Assembly (NCBI GenBank): GCA_964444825.1
Contig: CAYUIS010000009.1
Location: forward strand, 1-59,852
Length of the DNA: 59,852 nt
Origin: CAYUIS01 sp964444825
GTDB lineage: Bacteria > Chloroflexota > Anaerolineae > B4-G1
Direction of reading: 5' to 3'
A program made the translations under genes and the position numbers. The notes beneath the pieces were generated by a model that was not told the DNA's origin, did not search any database, and saw only the letters and a list, made by a program, of their open reading frames with translations. Numbering within the stretch: position 1 is the stretch's first letter; every line of letters begins with the position of its first letter. Shown here piece by piece: positions 50,943 to 58,877 of the stretch.

Positions 50943-51686
50943 TCACTGCCAGGGCATTTTTATACCTTGGCGCAGGATCCAACGTACCAGGGCTTTTATG
51001 AATACATACAGGGCCCACAATAGGAACAGGACAAATGTGACCCTACCACCGTTGACAAAAGCAGCGCGCAGGGCAGCAAAGTCGATCGGGAGGCTAAAGC
51101 CGCCACCATCCTCGGTGAGAGTAGGAGACTCTTCGACTTCCTCGATCTCAGGCGTGGGCGAGGGAAGGGGCGTCGGCGTCGGGGGCTGCTCGACGGAAAC
51201 AGGGGTGGCCGTCGGGCCAACCACTTCGGTAGGCAGCGACTCTGGCGTGGGAGGCTCAGTCGTCGGTGTCGCGGGGGCTGCGGCGTTGTTCACCCTGAGA
51301 TTGTTGACAAAAAAGACATAGGGGCTGGCGGCATCATCCACGCCCCATACGGCCAGTGCCAGCGTGTATTCACCATCGGGTATGACGCTGGTATCCCACG
51401 TGGCCAGCACGCCATTCTCCACCTGTGTTGCCTCGACGATAGCAAAGTCCACCCACTGCGAATCGCCAGTGGGACGTGGTCCGGCGGCGAAGCGCAACTG
51501 GTAGAACCTCATATTGGGGTGAGTGGCGATGCCCGTCACATCCACTGCCCCGCCCACGGTCACACCATCACTCGGATAAGTGATGATTGATCGGGCCTGA
51601 AGGTGTGGCGCGGCCCACCCCGGTGAACTCGTGGTGAACAGGATCATCACCAGTGCCGTCCCCACGATCAGTATACGCTTGTGCAT
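50943..51686 (-). CDS. Exported Ig-like protein with a C-terminal membrane anchor (247 aa)
   Basis: A signal peptide (about residues 1-26, ending SPGWAA) is followed by an Ig-like strand domain (ITYPSDGVTVGGAVDVTG ... VIPDGEYTLALAVWGVDD, about 33-130). A long Pro/Thr/Ser-rich stalk with acidic patches comes next (about 133-195), then a C-terminal membrane span (about 212-234) and a basic tail. It looks like a surface protein held on a stalk; function unknown. ATG at 51686 with GGGGAGG in front. Downstream are pth and mfd, 46 bp away. Confidence 0.85.
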   Translation of the reverse strand: MHKRILIVGTALVMILFTTSSPGWAAPHLQARSIITYPSDGVTVGGAVDVTGIATHPNMRFYQLRFAAGPRPTGDSQWVDFAIVEATQVENGVLATWDTSVIPDGEYTLALAVWGVDDAASPYVFFVNNLRVNNAAAPATPTTEPPTPESLPTEVVGPTATPVSVEQPPTPTPLPSPTPEIEEVEESPTLTEDGGGFSLPIDFAALRAAFVNGGRVTFVLFLLWALYVFIKALVRWILRQGIKMPWQ

Positions 51687-51734
51687 ATGCCTCCCCTGCG
51701 ATAAGCTCATACCAAGCTTTTCAGAAATGTGCTA

Positions 51735-51769
51735 TGCTCCGCCGGTGAAGTTTCACTTCCGGTGGAGCA
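51735..51769. promoter_or_regulatory. Long hairpin in the leader of the Ig-like gene
   Basis: TGCTCCGCCGG pairs with CCGGTGGAGCA (one G-T wobble), continued by an inner GAAG/CTTC stem around a five-base loop. No T-run, so it is more likely an mRNA structural element than a terminator. It lies between the promoter at 51783-51811 and the ATG at 51686. Confidence 0.55.
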
Positions 51770-51782
51770 CAGACAGACAGAA

Positions 51783-51811
51783 AGTGTAGCATAAAAGGCC
51801 CAGAATGACAA
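51783..51811 (-). promoter_or_regulatory. Promoter of the Ig-like/pth/mfd transcript
   Basis: Leftward TTGTCA (complement of 51806-51811), a 17-bp spacer and TACACT (complement of 51783-51788). Confidence 0.6.
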
Positions 51812-51866
51812 GGACTGTGGCTCGAATGTTGGGGAAATCGGCGTTGCCTTGACCAGAGTCCACAGA

Positions 51867-51895
51867 TTGACCAGCGGTCGTTCCTCTGTTATACT
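51867..51895 (+). promoter_or_regulatory. Promoter of the ECF sigma gene
   Basis: TTGACC (51867-51872), a 17-bp spacer and TATACT (51890-51895). It looks like a housekeeping promoter, not an ECF-type AAC promoter, so simple autoregulation by the ECF factor is not evident here. The leader to 51995 is about 90 bases. Confidence 0.7.
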
Positions 51896-51994
51896 CAGCC
51901 CGCATCACCAGCAGGCAGCGCAACGGAAGATCAGCCACGGTGTTATTCTAGATGACATCGTCGCTCTTTCCAGACTGGTGACGGGAGTGACGGT

Positions 51995-52549
51995 GTGTCA
52001 GAAGAAAGTGATTCGACGCTCATTGCCCGTGCAAAGAACGACCCGGAGGCCTTTGGTCTGCTGTATGAGCGATACGTGGGCCGAATCTACAACTATATCT
52101 ATTACCGCACGAGCAATCATCACGAGGCAGAGGACCTAACGTCGCGCACGTTTTACAAGGCGCTGAAGCATTTGCCGCGCTACGTAGACCGGGGAGCGCC
52201 CTTCTCCGCGTATCTTTATCGTATTGCGCACAACATCGTGGCCAACTGGTACCGGGACACAGGGCGGCGGCAGATGATCGGCCTCGATGACCTAGTGCTC
52301 ACGGCGCGGGACCGGGACGAGCCGGCCGCCGTGGCGGAGCGGGTCGAAGAACAGGACATACTGCTGCAAGCAGTTTACCGCTTGCCACCGGATCGACAAC
52401 AGTTGCTCATACTCAAGCTGGTCGAGCAGATGAGCAACGCCGAGATCGCCGAGGTGATGAAGCGGACCGAGGGCGCTATCAAATCGCTCTACCATCGCAC
52501 GTTGGTGGTGTTGCGCGAGGAGTTGGCGGAACAAGGCGCACCGGAGTGA
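51995..52549 (+). CDS. ECF-type RNA polymerase sigma factor (184 aa)
   Basis: Short sigma-70 factor with regions 2 and 4 only. Region 2 contains FGLLYERYVGRIYNYIYYRT, DLTSRTFYKALKHL and FSAYLYRIAHNIVANWYRD; region 4 contains YRLPPDRQQLLILKLVEQMSN cut by the usual loop and KRTEGAIKSLYHRTLVVLRE. The start is GTG with GGGAG upstream. The next gene, 64 bp on, encodes a membrane protein in the usual anti-sigma place. Confidence 0.93.
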   Translation: MSEESDSTLIARAKNDPEAFGLLYERYVGRIYNYIYYRTSNHHEAEDLTSRTFYKALKHLPRYVDRGAPFSAYLYRIAHNIVANWYRDTGRRQMIGLDDLVLTARDRDEPAAVAERVEEQDILLQAVYRLPPDRQQLLILKLVEQMSNAEIAEVMKRTEGAIKSLYHRTLVVLREELAEQGAPE

Positions 52550-52613
52550 GAGCGATTCCAGTCGCCAAAGGCAGGACTGGGGCGGGCAGGTGGGATCCCA
52601 GGGAGGACGAACG

Positions 52614-52997
52614 ATGGATGATGGACGTGCAGCCCAAGTGCTGACGGCCCACGCCGATGGGCTGAGGGGACAGTCGGAGGTTATGCAACAGATCACCCTG
52701 ACGGACGCAGAGCGTCGCCAGCTTACACCTCTGTTTCAACTCGCCGAGCGGTTACACCAGGCTATGCAACCTATACAGCCTTCGGCCGACTTTGTCCGTA
52801 GCCTGGGTCAGGAGCTGGTGGAAAGCGCCAGGCACCAGGTCACGCTGGCTAGACGGCTGAGGAGAGGCGTGTGGATCGGTGCAGCCGCCGTTGGATCACT
52901 GCTATCTATCGCGTCCCTGATCGGGGCGATAGCATTTATCATCGTACGGTGGCGCGAGCGGGCGCAGGCACAGACCGCCCAGGCCCCGACGGGCTAG
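52614..52997 (+). CDS. Membrane protein downstream of an ECF sigma factor, possible anti-sigma factor (127 aa)
   Basis: A soluble helical N-terminal part (residues 1-85) is followed by a single membrane span (about 89-111) and a short basic end. The N-terminal domain has no H-x3-C-x2-C zinc signature of ZAS anti-sigma factors, so if it binds the sigma factor it does so by another fold. The ATG at 52614 with GGGAGG seven bases upstream is chosen over one eight codons earlier. It ends just before the terminator. Confidence 0.8.
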   Translation: MDDGRAAQVLTAHADGLRGQSEVMQQITLTDAERRQLTPLFQLAERLHQAMQPIQPSADFVRSLGQELVESARHQVTLARRLRRGVWIGAAAVGSLLSIASLIGAIAFIIVRWRERAQAQTAQAPTG

Positions 52998-53033
52998 ATG
53001 CACAATACGCCGACTCCCACACGTCAGTGAGCA

Positions 53034-53064
53034 AGAGCCCCGCCGCAGCCGGGGCTCTTTTTTA
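53034..53064 (+). terminator. Intrinsic terminator after the ECF sigma pair
   Basis: Stem AGAGCCCCG / CGGGGCTCT followed by a run of six or more T, a textbook rightward terminator. It is also just beyond the end of the leftward 56-residue gene at 53077. Confidence 0.95.
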
Positions 53065-53076
53065 TTTCCTCGACGA

Positions 53077-53247
53077 CTATCCCCATCGGCGCACGGTCTC
53101 CCTGTGTTGTTCCAGGCGGCGCTCTATGCTGCGCAACCGTTCCTCAAGCTCCTGGAGCAGCAGTAGAATCTGGCCGATGGCCTGTTCAGTCGTCAGCTCC
53201 CCGCCCCCCCAGGCCCTAATGACACCCTCCATACCATAAGTGCCCAT
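53077..53247 (-). CDS. Small coiled-coil protein (56 aa), partner of an XRE regulator
   Basis: Short gene. ATG at 53247 preceded by GGGAGGAG, stop at 53077. The protein has a glycine-rich middle (IRAWGGGELTTEQAIGQ) and then a long leucine-heptad helix (ILLLLQELEERLRSIERRL), so it should form a coiled coil, perhaps dimerising or binding a protein. No known family. It is driven by a very strong promoter carrying two palindromic operators and lies after the XRE-family gene. It may be a regulated effector or a co-regulator of the XRE protein. Confidence 0.75.
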   Translation of the reverse strand: MGTYGMEGVIRAWGGGELTTEQAIGQILLLLQELEERLRSIERRLEQHRETVRRWG

Positions 53248-53263
53248 GGCATCTCCTCCCTTT

Positions 53264-53277
53264 ACACGTTAGCGTGT
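53264..53277. promoter_or_regulatory. Operator palindrome O2 (ACACG-N4-CGTGT)
   Basis: ACACGTTAGCGTGT, an exact 5-bp-arm palindrome just upstream of the 56-residue gene's ribosome binding site. It matches the palindrome at 53331-53344 in both arms. Confidence 0.7.
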
Positions 53278-53295
53278 TGAGCAGATGAAAGACTA

Positions 53296-53313
53296 GGGGA
53301 GCCAACGCTCCCC
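53296..53313. repeat. Leader inverted repeat between the two operators
   Basis: GGGGAGC-CAAC-GCTCCCC, 7-bp arms, in the leader of the 56-residue gene. Could form an mRNA hairpin; no T-run follows in the leftward direction. Confidence 0.55.
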
Positions 53314-53325
53314 CACCTATGCCCT

Positions 53326-53354
53326 ATTATACACGGAAACGTGTTGGATGTCAA
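53326..53354 (-). promoter_or_regulatory. Consensus promoter of the 56-residue gene
   Basis: Perfect TTGACA (complement of 53349-53354), a 17-bp spacer and perfect TATAAT (complement of 53326-53331). A promoter this strong normally needs a repressor; the spacer is filled by an operator-like palindrome (53331-53344). Confidence 0.88.
53331..53344. promoter_or_regulatory. Operator palindrome O1 (ACACG-N4-CGTGT) in the promoter spacer
   Basis: ACACGGAAACGTGT fills the spacer between -35 and -10. A second copy is at 53264-53277, 67 bp away. Two identical-arm palindromes suggest cooperative binding or looping by one repressor, with the neighbouring XRE protein the obvious candidate. Confidence 0.75.
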
Positions 53355-53374
53355 GGTCAAAGAACAAACAGACT

Positions 53375-53620
53375 CTAGGGCTGCGACTCCTCGCTCTCTT
53401 TCGTCGTCGCCTTGTACCCGAATCCTGCCCCCTCGGCGACGAGGGTGAGCAGGCGGTTCATTCCCCCCCGTGGACGATACATCCCTGTCTCCCACTCGCT
53501 GATCGTCTGCTGGCGGGTGCCCAGTTCGTCCGCCATCTGTTGCTGTGTCATGCCCATGTGCGCCCGTAGCTCGCGAATGGACTCACTATCCCACTGGTAC
53601 TTGGCCTGGCGTTTGCCCAT
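53375..53620 (-). CDS. XRE-family helix-turn-helix regulator (81 aa)
   Basis: One lambda-repressor-like HTH covers nearly the whole chain: IRELRAHMGMTQQQMADELG then RQQTISEWETGMYRP, with the recognition helix T-R-Q-Q-T-I-S-E-W-E. No added ligand or dimerisation domain beyond the C-terminal tail. ATG at 53620 with GGAGTGGAGG upstream. It lies upstream of the operator-bearing promoter of the 56-residue gene and is likely its repressor (inference from position). Confidence 0.9.
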   Translation of the reverse strand: MGKRQAKYQWDSESIRELRAHMGMTQQQMADELGTRQQTISEWETGMYRPRGGMNRLLTLVAEGAGFGYKATTKESEESQP

Positions 53621-53683
53621 GCCTCCACTCCCAACCCGATTCTACCTGTCCCTGCCGCCGACGTCAAGTCTCCATCTGGAGCC

Positions 53684-55864
53684 TCAGCTCGCGAGGCGGA
53701 GGATAAGCGGTAGATACACCCGGCTTACGCGCCACAAGCCCAGGGCTGGATACGTAACGGTGACCATCCGCTCGCCGGAGGGCCAGCGGAACCACAACAG
53801 GCGCATGTGGTCCGCACTGATGGCCCGCAGCACGTACGTCTGTTCAGCGCTAACGGTGGTGGTAAAGGCCCACGCGCCGCCCACGGTAGGGGTCACCACG
53901 TCGGCACCGGACCCGTCGACAAAACGGAGCGCGACATTGGTGAGGGTGATCTCCCCGGCGGGCGTCATCGTGCCGGTCCCTGTGATCGTCTTGTCCCGGA
54001 CCCCGTTGCGGTTCTCGTCGGCAAACAAGCTGCCGATCTCGAACCAAAGTTCGCTGAGGAAATCGACCCTCGTGCGCGCCTGGGGTTGCTCGGGCCAGGG
54101 CGTGCGGTTCCCAACCTGGTCGGTGGCCCGCGAACGGAAATAGTAGGTATGGTTATGTTCGCCCACAAACTGACCGGACGTATCGACCGTCATAGGCTGC
54201 CAGTCAACCCATTCTCCGCCAGCCCCATCGCGCACCTGGATGTCAAAGAAACGGATGCCTGCCTGGTTGTCCTTCCCCTCCCAGGTGACGGTGAACGCCG
54301 ACGTAAACGTTACCTCCGGCAGCGGATGCACGGTGGAGGTAGGCGACTGGGCGGGCGTCTCGGTCTCGATCACGATCAATGGCTCACCGCCGATAAAGTA
54401 GTCGTTGGGGCTGGAGGCCAAGTTGGCCGTGGCACCCGGCAGCGTGGCGGTGTAGATCCAATAGGCCGGTGTGCCGACGAGCAAGTCGGTAGCCGTGACG
54501 GTGCGCGTCATGCCCCAACGATCGACGAATGTGGCTGTCGGTATCGCCGCTGGGAGGGTGTAGACGCTGGTGGTGGGCCCCTCGTTCCACAGCACGCTGA
54601 CCTTGCCCCGAGGCGTGCCCCACAGCGTGACGTTCCGGTGAGAGCCGGTGAGTTCGCGGGTGACAAAGGTGGGCGAAACCAGGTGGGTGGCGGCCACCTG
54701 GTAGGCGACGTACGCCGGTCGCAGGGAATGGTCGTTGCGGATCAGGCCAAAGTACTCGCTCATGTCGGCGTCGTGCGTGCGGAAGAAGAGATATCTACCT
54801 ACATCGGAGGCCCAGGCGTTGGCGTAGGATTGGATCACGTAGGCGGCGGCTTCCTCCTGCGTGCCGGCATAGTCGTACTTGGTGGCATCCGGGTCAACCA
54901 GACCGTCGTCCCACACCGGCACCCCCGTCTCGGTGAGCCAGATGGGGTGATCGCCGACGTTATGGATGTTCATCCCGTCCCTGATCTCGTTGATCTTGTC
55001 ATAGGTGTTGGACACACTGCTGTAGAAATGGACGGACATCACGTCAAAAAAGTGATTGTTCTGCGACGCGTCAGGATCGCCGTCGAGCGTGCTCAGCACC
55101 GACCGGTAGTAGCCGGGGTTCTTCCAGTAGTGCAGTCCGCCGAAGAGGACGGTGCAGTCGGGGCAGGCGGCCTTTGTCGCCTGGTAGCCGACCTTGACCA
55201 GTTGCGCATAGTCGGCGGACGTACCAGTCCAGAAATGGGTCCACTCCGGCTCGTTCCAGATCTCCCAATGCTGGACCCGGTCCTTGAACCGATCCACGAC
55301 GGTGTAGCAAAAATCACCCCAATGGTTGTTGGGATCGTCCCAGGCCAGGTACAGACCCTGCGGTGGCGATGACCAGGCGCTTGCCTCCACAGGAGCGAGA
55401 ACCTGGCGGGCAGTCGGCGCGTACCAACCTGGCGGGCGCTGGTCGAGACTGGGCACCGGGCGACCGGTCGCGCCGCTGGTGGCAGCCCAGTCCGGTGTCC
55501 AGAGGAGAATGCCGATCATGTCCATCCCCGCCGCGTCCATGTCGTTCACCAGCGCATCGTAAGCGCCAAAACTCCAGGCGTTGTCGGCAGGCTCAATGTT
55601 CGGCCAGACAAAGTCAAACCGGTCCCAGCGGGACCCAGCATCGAGCGCCAAGGGGATGAAGGGGCGATTAGGCCCCTCGGGCGGGTCGTAATAGAAGGAG
55701 TAACAGGCCCCTGCCCGTCCGTCGGTCTCCTCCACCGGCGGCAGCGGGGTGACGCCAACCGGCTCGGCCTCGGCGCGCTGAGGCCAGAAGAGAAGGAGCC
55801 CTAACCCCAGTGCGAGGGTCAGAGTCAGCAGGAAAACCAAAGTGTGCCTTGTTGTCCACCTCAT
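53684..55864 (-). CDS. Exported glycoside hydrolase, GH39/GH5-like barrel (726 aa)
   Basis: An N-terminal signal or anchor segment (about residues 8-27, after a basic start) is followed by a TIM-barrel hydrolase domain (about 50-425). The acid/base is probably the glutamate of HWEIWNEPEW and the nucleophile that of IWLTETGVPVW, the retaining clan-A pattern. A beta-rich C-terminal half follows, including an Fn3-like stretch (VTWEGKDNQAGIRFFDIQV). It ends near a hydrophobic segment. Substrate unknown; a plant or microbial polysaccharide is likely. ATG at 55864 with AAGGAGG six bases in front. Confidence 0.85.
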   Translation of the reverse strand: MRWTTRHTLVFLLTLTLALGLGLLLFWPQRAEAEPVGVTPLPPVEETDGRAGACYSFYYDPPEGPNRPFIPLALDAGSRWDRFDFVWPNIEPADNAWSFGAYDALVNDMDAAGMDMIGILLWTPDWAATSGATGRPVPSLDQRPPGWYAPTARQVLAPVEASAWSSPPQGLYLAWDDPNNHWGDFCYTVVDRFKDRVQHWEIWNEPEWTHFWTGTSADYAQLVKVGYQATKAACPDCTVLFGGLHYWKNPGYYRSVLSTLDGDPDASQNNHFFDVMSVHFYSSVSNTYDKINEIRDGMNIHNVGDHPIWLTETGVPVWDDGLVDPDATKYDYAGTQEEAAAYVIQSYANAWASDVGRYLFFRTHDADMSEYFGLIRNDHSLRPAYVAYQVAATHLVSPTFVTRELTGSHRNVTLWGTPRGKVSVLWNEGPTTSVYTLPAAIPTATFVDRWGMTRTVTATDLLVGTPAYWIYTATLPGATANLASSPNDYFIGGEPLIVIETETPAQSPTSTVHPLPEVTFTSAFTVTWEGKDNQAGIRFFDIQVRDGAGGEWVDWQPMTVDTSGQFVGEHNHTYYFRSRATDQVGNRTPWPEQPQARTRVDFLSELWFEIGSLFADENRNGVRDKTITGTGTMTPAGEITLTNVALRFVDGSGADVVTPTVGGAWAFTTTVSAEQTYVLRAISADHMRLLWFRWPSGERMVTVTYPALGLWRVSRVYLPLILRLAS

Positions 55865-55883
55865 CACCCGCCTCCTTGTCCTC

Positions 55884-55912
55884 AGTATAACTGGGGCGGG
55901 CAAGCATGTCAA
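55884..55912 (-). promoter_or_regulatory. Promoter of the glycoside hydrolase gene
   Basis: Leftward TTGACA (complement of 55907-55912), a 17-bp spacer and TATACT (complement of 55884-55889), about 20 bases before the ATG at 55864. Confidence 0.8.
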
Positions 55913-55955
55913 TTGTAGTTGGCAGGCTGGTAGACGAGTGAAGGTCAACCGTGAC

Positions 55956-55983
55956 TTGACTACTGCCACCATCCGACTACAAT
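55956..55983 (+). promoter_or_regulatory. Promoter of the MFS gene, giving a leaderless mRNA
   Basis: TTGACT (55956-55961), a 16-bp spacer and TACAAT (55978-55983). The ATG at 55991 is only seven bases after the -10, exactly where transcription should start. Confidence 0.65.
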
Positions 55984-55990
55984 ACGCTGT

Positions 55991-57028
55991 ATGCCACGAG
56001 ACAAACCAACCACCTCACACAGAGCCGGACTAGCCCAACTGCCCCGCAACGTGTGGGCCGTCAGCCTGACCAGCTTTTTTATGGACGTCTCCAGCGAGAT
56101 GGTGATCAACATCTTACCGCTGTTCCTCGCCAACGTGCTGGGGGTGAGGACGAATGTGATCGGTTTGATCGAAGGCGTGGCCGAGGCGACAGCCAGCCTG
56201 CTCAAGCTCTTTTCGGGATGGCTTTCCGATAGAATGCGGGCCCGCAAGTGGTTGGCGGTGGGCGGCTACGCTCTGTCCGCGCTATCGAAGCCATTCTTCT
56301 ACTTTGCCAACTCCTGGGGTGCAGTGGCCGGCGTCCGCTGGGCCGACCGGGTGGGCAAAGGCATCCGCACCGCCCCCCGTGACGCACTCGTCGCTGACAG
56401 CATCGACGAACGCCACCGAGGGCTGGCCTTTGGCTTCCACCGGGCCGCCGATACCGGCGGGGCCGTGCTGGGGTTGCTGATCGCCTTGGGCGTGGTTTGG
56501 ATGGCCCAAGCCAGAAGTACGGAGCTGAATCGCCCCACGTTCCAGACGGTGGTGTTGATTAGCCTGGTGCCGGCTTTCCTGGCGGTCCTGTCGCTGGCGC
56601 TAGGGGCGAAGGACGTGCCGGTGACCGCCCAGCGGGCGATGCCCCGGTTCGCCTTCCGCAGCCTAGGCAGGCGCTTTGCCATGTTTATGCTCATCGTCGG
56701 GATTTTTGACCTGGGCAACTCTTCCGATGCCTTCCTGGTGTTGCGAGCCCAGGAGCGAGGGCTAAGCGTCGTCGGCGTGCTGGGGATGCTGGTGACCTTT
56801 AACCTCGTCTACACGCTGGTCAGCACGCCTGCGGGCTCCCTCTCCGACCGTGTCGGACGGCGGCGGCTCATCGTCGGCGGCTGGCTGGTCTATGCAGCGA
56901 TCTACCTGGGATTCGCGCTGGCCGGTGCGGGCTGGCACGTGTGGGTGCTGTACGCGGTCTACGGCGTCTACTACGGCCTGGCCTACGGCACGACCAAGGC
57001 GATGGTCGCGGACGTCGTGCCGGAGGAG
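55991..57028 (+). CDS. MFS transporter, 3' end lost in a scaffold gap (about 346 aa visible)
   Basis: Twelve-span-type major facilitator; about ten spans are visible. Typical MFS loop motifs occur twice: GWLSDRMRARKW after the second span and GSLSDRVGRRRLIV in the second half, plus RWADRVGKGIRTAPRDALVAD. This last pattern is common in drug- or sugar-exporter-like families of unknown substrate. The gene is cut at 57029 by 100 N; the missing C-terminus may be longer or shorter than the gap. The mRNA is probably leaderless and no ribosome binding site is seen. Confidence 0.88.
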
Positions 57029-57128
57029 NNNNNNNNNNNNNNNNNNNNNNNNNNNNNNNNNNNNNNNNNNNNNNNNNNNNNNNNNNNNNNNNNNNNNNNN
57101 NNNNNNNNNNNNNNNNNNNNNNNNNNNN
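57029..57128. other. Scaffold gap of 100 N
   Basis: Exactly 100 unknown bases, a conventional placeholder, so the true gap length is unknown. It interrupts the MFS gene. The 81 bases between the gap and the next gene hold no gene but include the short palindrome GACGAATTCGTC. Confidence 0.95.
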
Positions 57129-57209
57129 GACGAATGACGGGTGACCAACGACGAATTCGTCCACCGTCCACTGTCTTTCGTCACCTGAATACCGCAAAGG
57201 GGATTTGTC

Positions 57210-58211
57210 ATGGAATATCGAGTCTTGGGGCGGACGGGCGTGAAGGTGTCCAGCCTATGTTTTGGCACGATGTCGTTCGGCGGGATCGCCGACGAAAGGA
57301 CCGCCGCGGCCATGTTTCACCGCTGCCGCGAGGCCGGCATCAATTTCGTCGACACGGCCAACGTGTACGCGGGCGGCCGTTCTGAAGAGATCCTGGGCCA
57401 GTTGATCGCCGGTTGCCGGGACGAACTCATCCTCACCTCCAAGGTAGGGGTCACCACGGGCAAGGACGTGAACGCCGGTGGGCTATCGCGCCGCCACATC
57501 GCGCTTGCGGTGGAGGATAGCCTACGACGCCTGCAGACCGACCGCCTGGATCTGTATTTTTTGCACACATTTGACCCCCACACACCGATGGAGGAGACGC
57601 TGCGTGGGCTGGATGAGCTGGTCCGTCAGGGCAAAGTCCTCTACCTGGGGGTCAGCAACTGGGCCGCGTGGCAGATCGCCACGGCGCTGGGCATCTCGGC
57701 CCGCGAGGGGTTGTCACGATTCGAATGCATCCAGCCTATGTACAACCTGGTCAAGCGCCAGGCCGAGGTGGAGATCCTGCCCCTGGCGCAGGCGGAACAG
57801 GTGGGCGTGATCTCGTACAGTCCCCTGGGAGGGGGTCTGTTGAGCGGGAAGTACGGCAAGACGAGCAGGCCGGAAAGCGGGCGACTGGTTGAGAACACCA
57901 TGTATATGTCCCGTTACGGCGACTCGGCCTACTATGAGATCGCGGAACGGTTCAGCGCGCACGCGGAGGAGCGGGGAGTGCATCCGGCGTCGCTGGCGGT
58001 GGCCTGGGCGATGTCACACCCGGCGGTCACCGCGCCCATCATCGGCGCGCGCAACGTGGGACAACTGGAGGCTTCGCTGGCTGCGCTCGATGTGGAGATG
58101 ACGCCCGAATGGCGGGCCGAGATCGCGGCGCTATCGATCGAGCCACCCCTGGCGACCGACCGGAGCGAAGAAAGGATGGGGGTCGTTTATCAGGGCGGGA
58201 AGCCAAAATAG
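57210..58211 (+). CDS. Aldo/keto reductase (333 aa)
   Basis: NADPH-dependent oxidoreductase with a TIM-barrel. The catalytic tetrad is visible: aspartate and tyrosine in VDTANVYAGGRSEE, lysine in LILTSKVGV and histidine in DLYFLHTFDPHT. The cofactor region ISYSPLGGGLLSGKY and the C-terminal APIIGARNVGQLEASL are typical. ATG preceded by AAAGGGG. Substrate unknown. Whether it shares a transcript with the MFS gene cannot be told because of the gap. Confidence 0.94.
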   Translation: MEYRVLGRTGVKVSSLCFGTMSFGGIADERTAAAMFHRCREAGINFVDTANVYAGGRSEEILGQLIAGCRDELILTSKVGVTTGKDVNAGGLSRRHIALAVEDSLRRLQTDRLDLYFLHTFDPHTPMEETLRGLDELVRQGKVLYLGVSNWAAWQIATALGISAREGLSRFECIQPMYNLVKRQAEVEILPLAQAEQVGVISYSPLGGGLLSGKYGKTSRPESGRLVENTMYMSRYGDSAYYEIAERFSAHAEERGVHPASLAVAWAMSHPAVTAPIIGARNVGQLEASLAALDVEMTPEWRAEIAALSIEPPLATDRSEERMGVVYQGGKPK

Positions 58212-58242
58212 CGCCTGCTGAACGGGTCTCCTGCGCGGCTCA

Positions 58243-58842
58243 TCAAGCCTGTGAAAAACTACCAGCGTCGTTTTCAACCAAGATGGACAGGCGGGTCACG
58301 GCATCCTCGACCTGTGTCACCAATGGATGATCGCCCAGGCGCTCACGGACCAAATCGTTGACCTTCGTATAGTACCAGAGTGTCTGGTCCGGTCCGCGGT
58401 TAAATCGATCCCACACCCCGGACCCGGCGCGACGTAGATCGGCGGCCAGCGTCCGGGCATTATGTAATACGTCTGCGGCCTTGATGGCGATCGCCCCATC
58501 GCTGGCCTGGCGCAGCTTTTTCAGGCTTTCCCGCTTGCGAGCCTCCCAGGGGTGCCCGTGTCCCTGGGCATCTCGTTTCTGCTCGGACAGCGCGTCCACC
58601 ATCTCTGCGACGTCCGGCCCAAATTCCTCCTCGATCCGGTCCAGGGGGTAATCCTGATCCTCCACCACGTCGTGCAGGAGCCCGGCAACGACCACCGGTT
58701 CGGGAAACCCGTGACGGGCCAGAATGACTGAAACGTGCACCGGATGGGTGATGTAGGGGATATCGGTCCCCTTGCGGTTCTGCTCGCGGTGTTCCCTGGA
58801 GGCCAGCACGAGCGCCGCCTCATACTTTTCGGAGTAGACCAT
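58243..58842 (-). CDS. HD-domain phosphohydrolase, RelA/SpoT hydrolase-like (199 aa)
   Basis: The metal-binding HD motifs are in order: H in YITHPVHVSVIL, the HD pair in VVAGLLHDVVEDQDYPL and a late aspartate in AIKAADVLHNARTL. This is the hydrolase part of RelA/SpoT proteins without synthetase or TGS domains, so it may be a small alarmone hydrolase or another nucleotide phosphohydrolase. The ATG at 58842 has GGGGAGG in front; a start 13 codons earlier is less supported. It lies 35 bp after the enolase-family gene. Confidence 0.88.
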   Translation of the reverse strand: MVYSEKYEAALVLASREHREQNRKGTDIPYITHPVHVSVILARHGFPEPVVVAGLLHDVVEDQDYPLDRIEEEFGPDVAEMVDALSEQKRDAQGHGHPWEARKRESLKKLRQASDGAIAIKAADVLHNARTLAADLRRAGSGVWDRFNRGPDQTLWYYTKVNDLVRERLGDHPLVTQVEDAVTRLSILVENDAGSFSQA

Positions 58843-58877
58843 GTTCCTCCCCAGGCAAGAGATTAGGTTTCTTCGGC

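Noticed and set aside
53807..55372. 521-residue open frame antisense to the glycoside hydrolase gene
   Set aside because: A long shadow frame in GC-rich DNA; Val/Gly/Arg/His-rich and lacking any motif, while the opposite strand has a signal peptide and catalytic motifs.
57129..57385. Continuation of the MFS frame past the N gap
   Set aside because: The sequence after the gap in that frame is an off-frame reading of the aldo/keto reductase gene; the apparent continuity is only due to the N placeholder.
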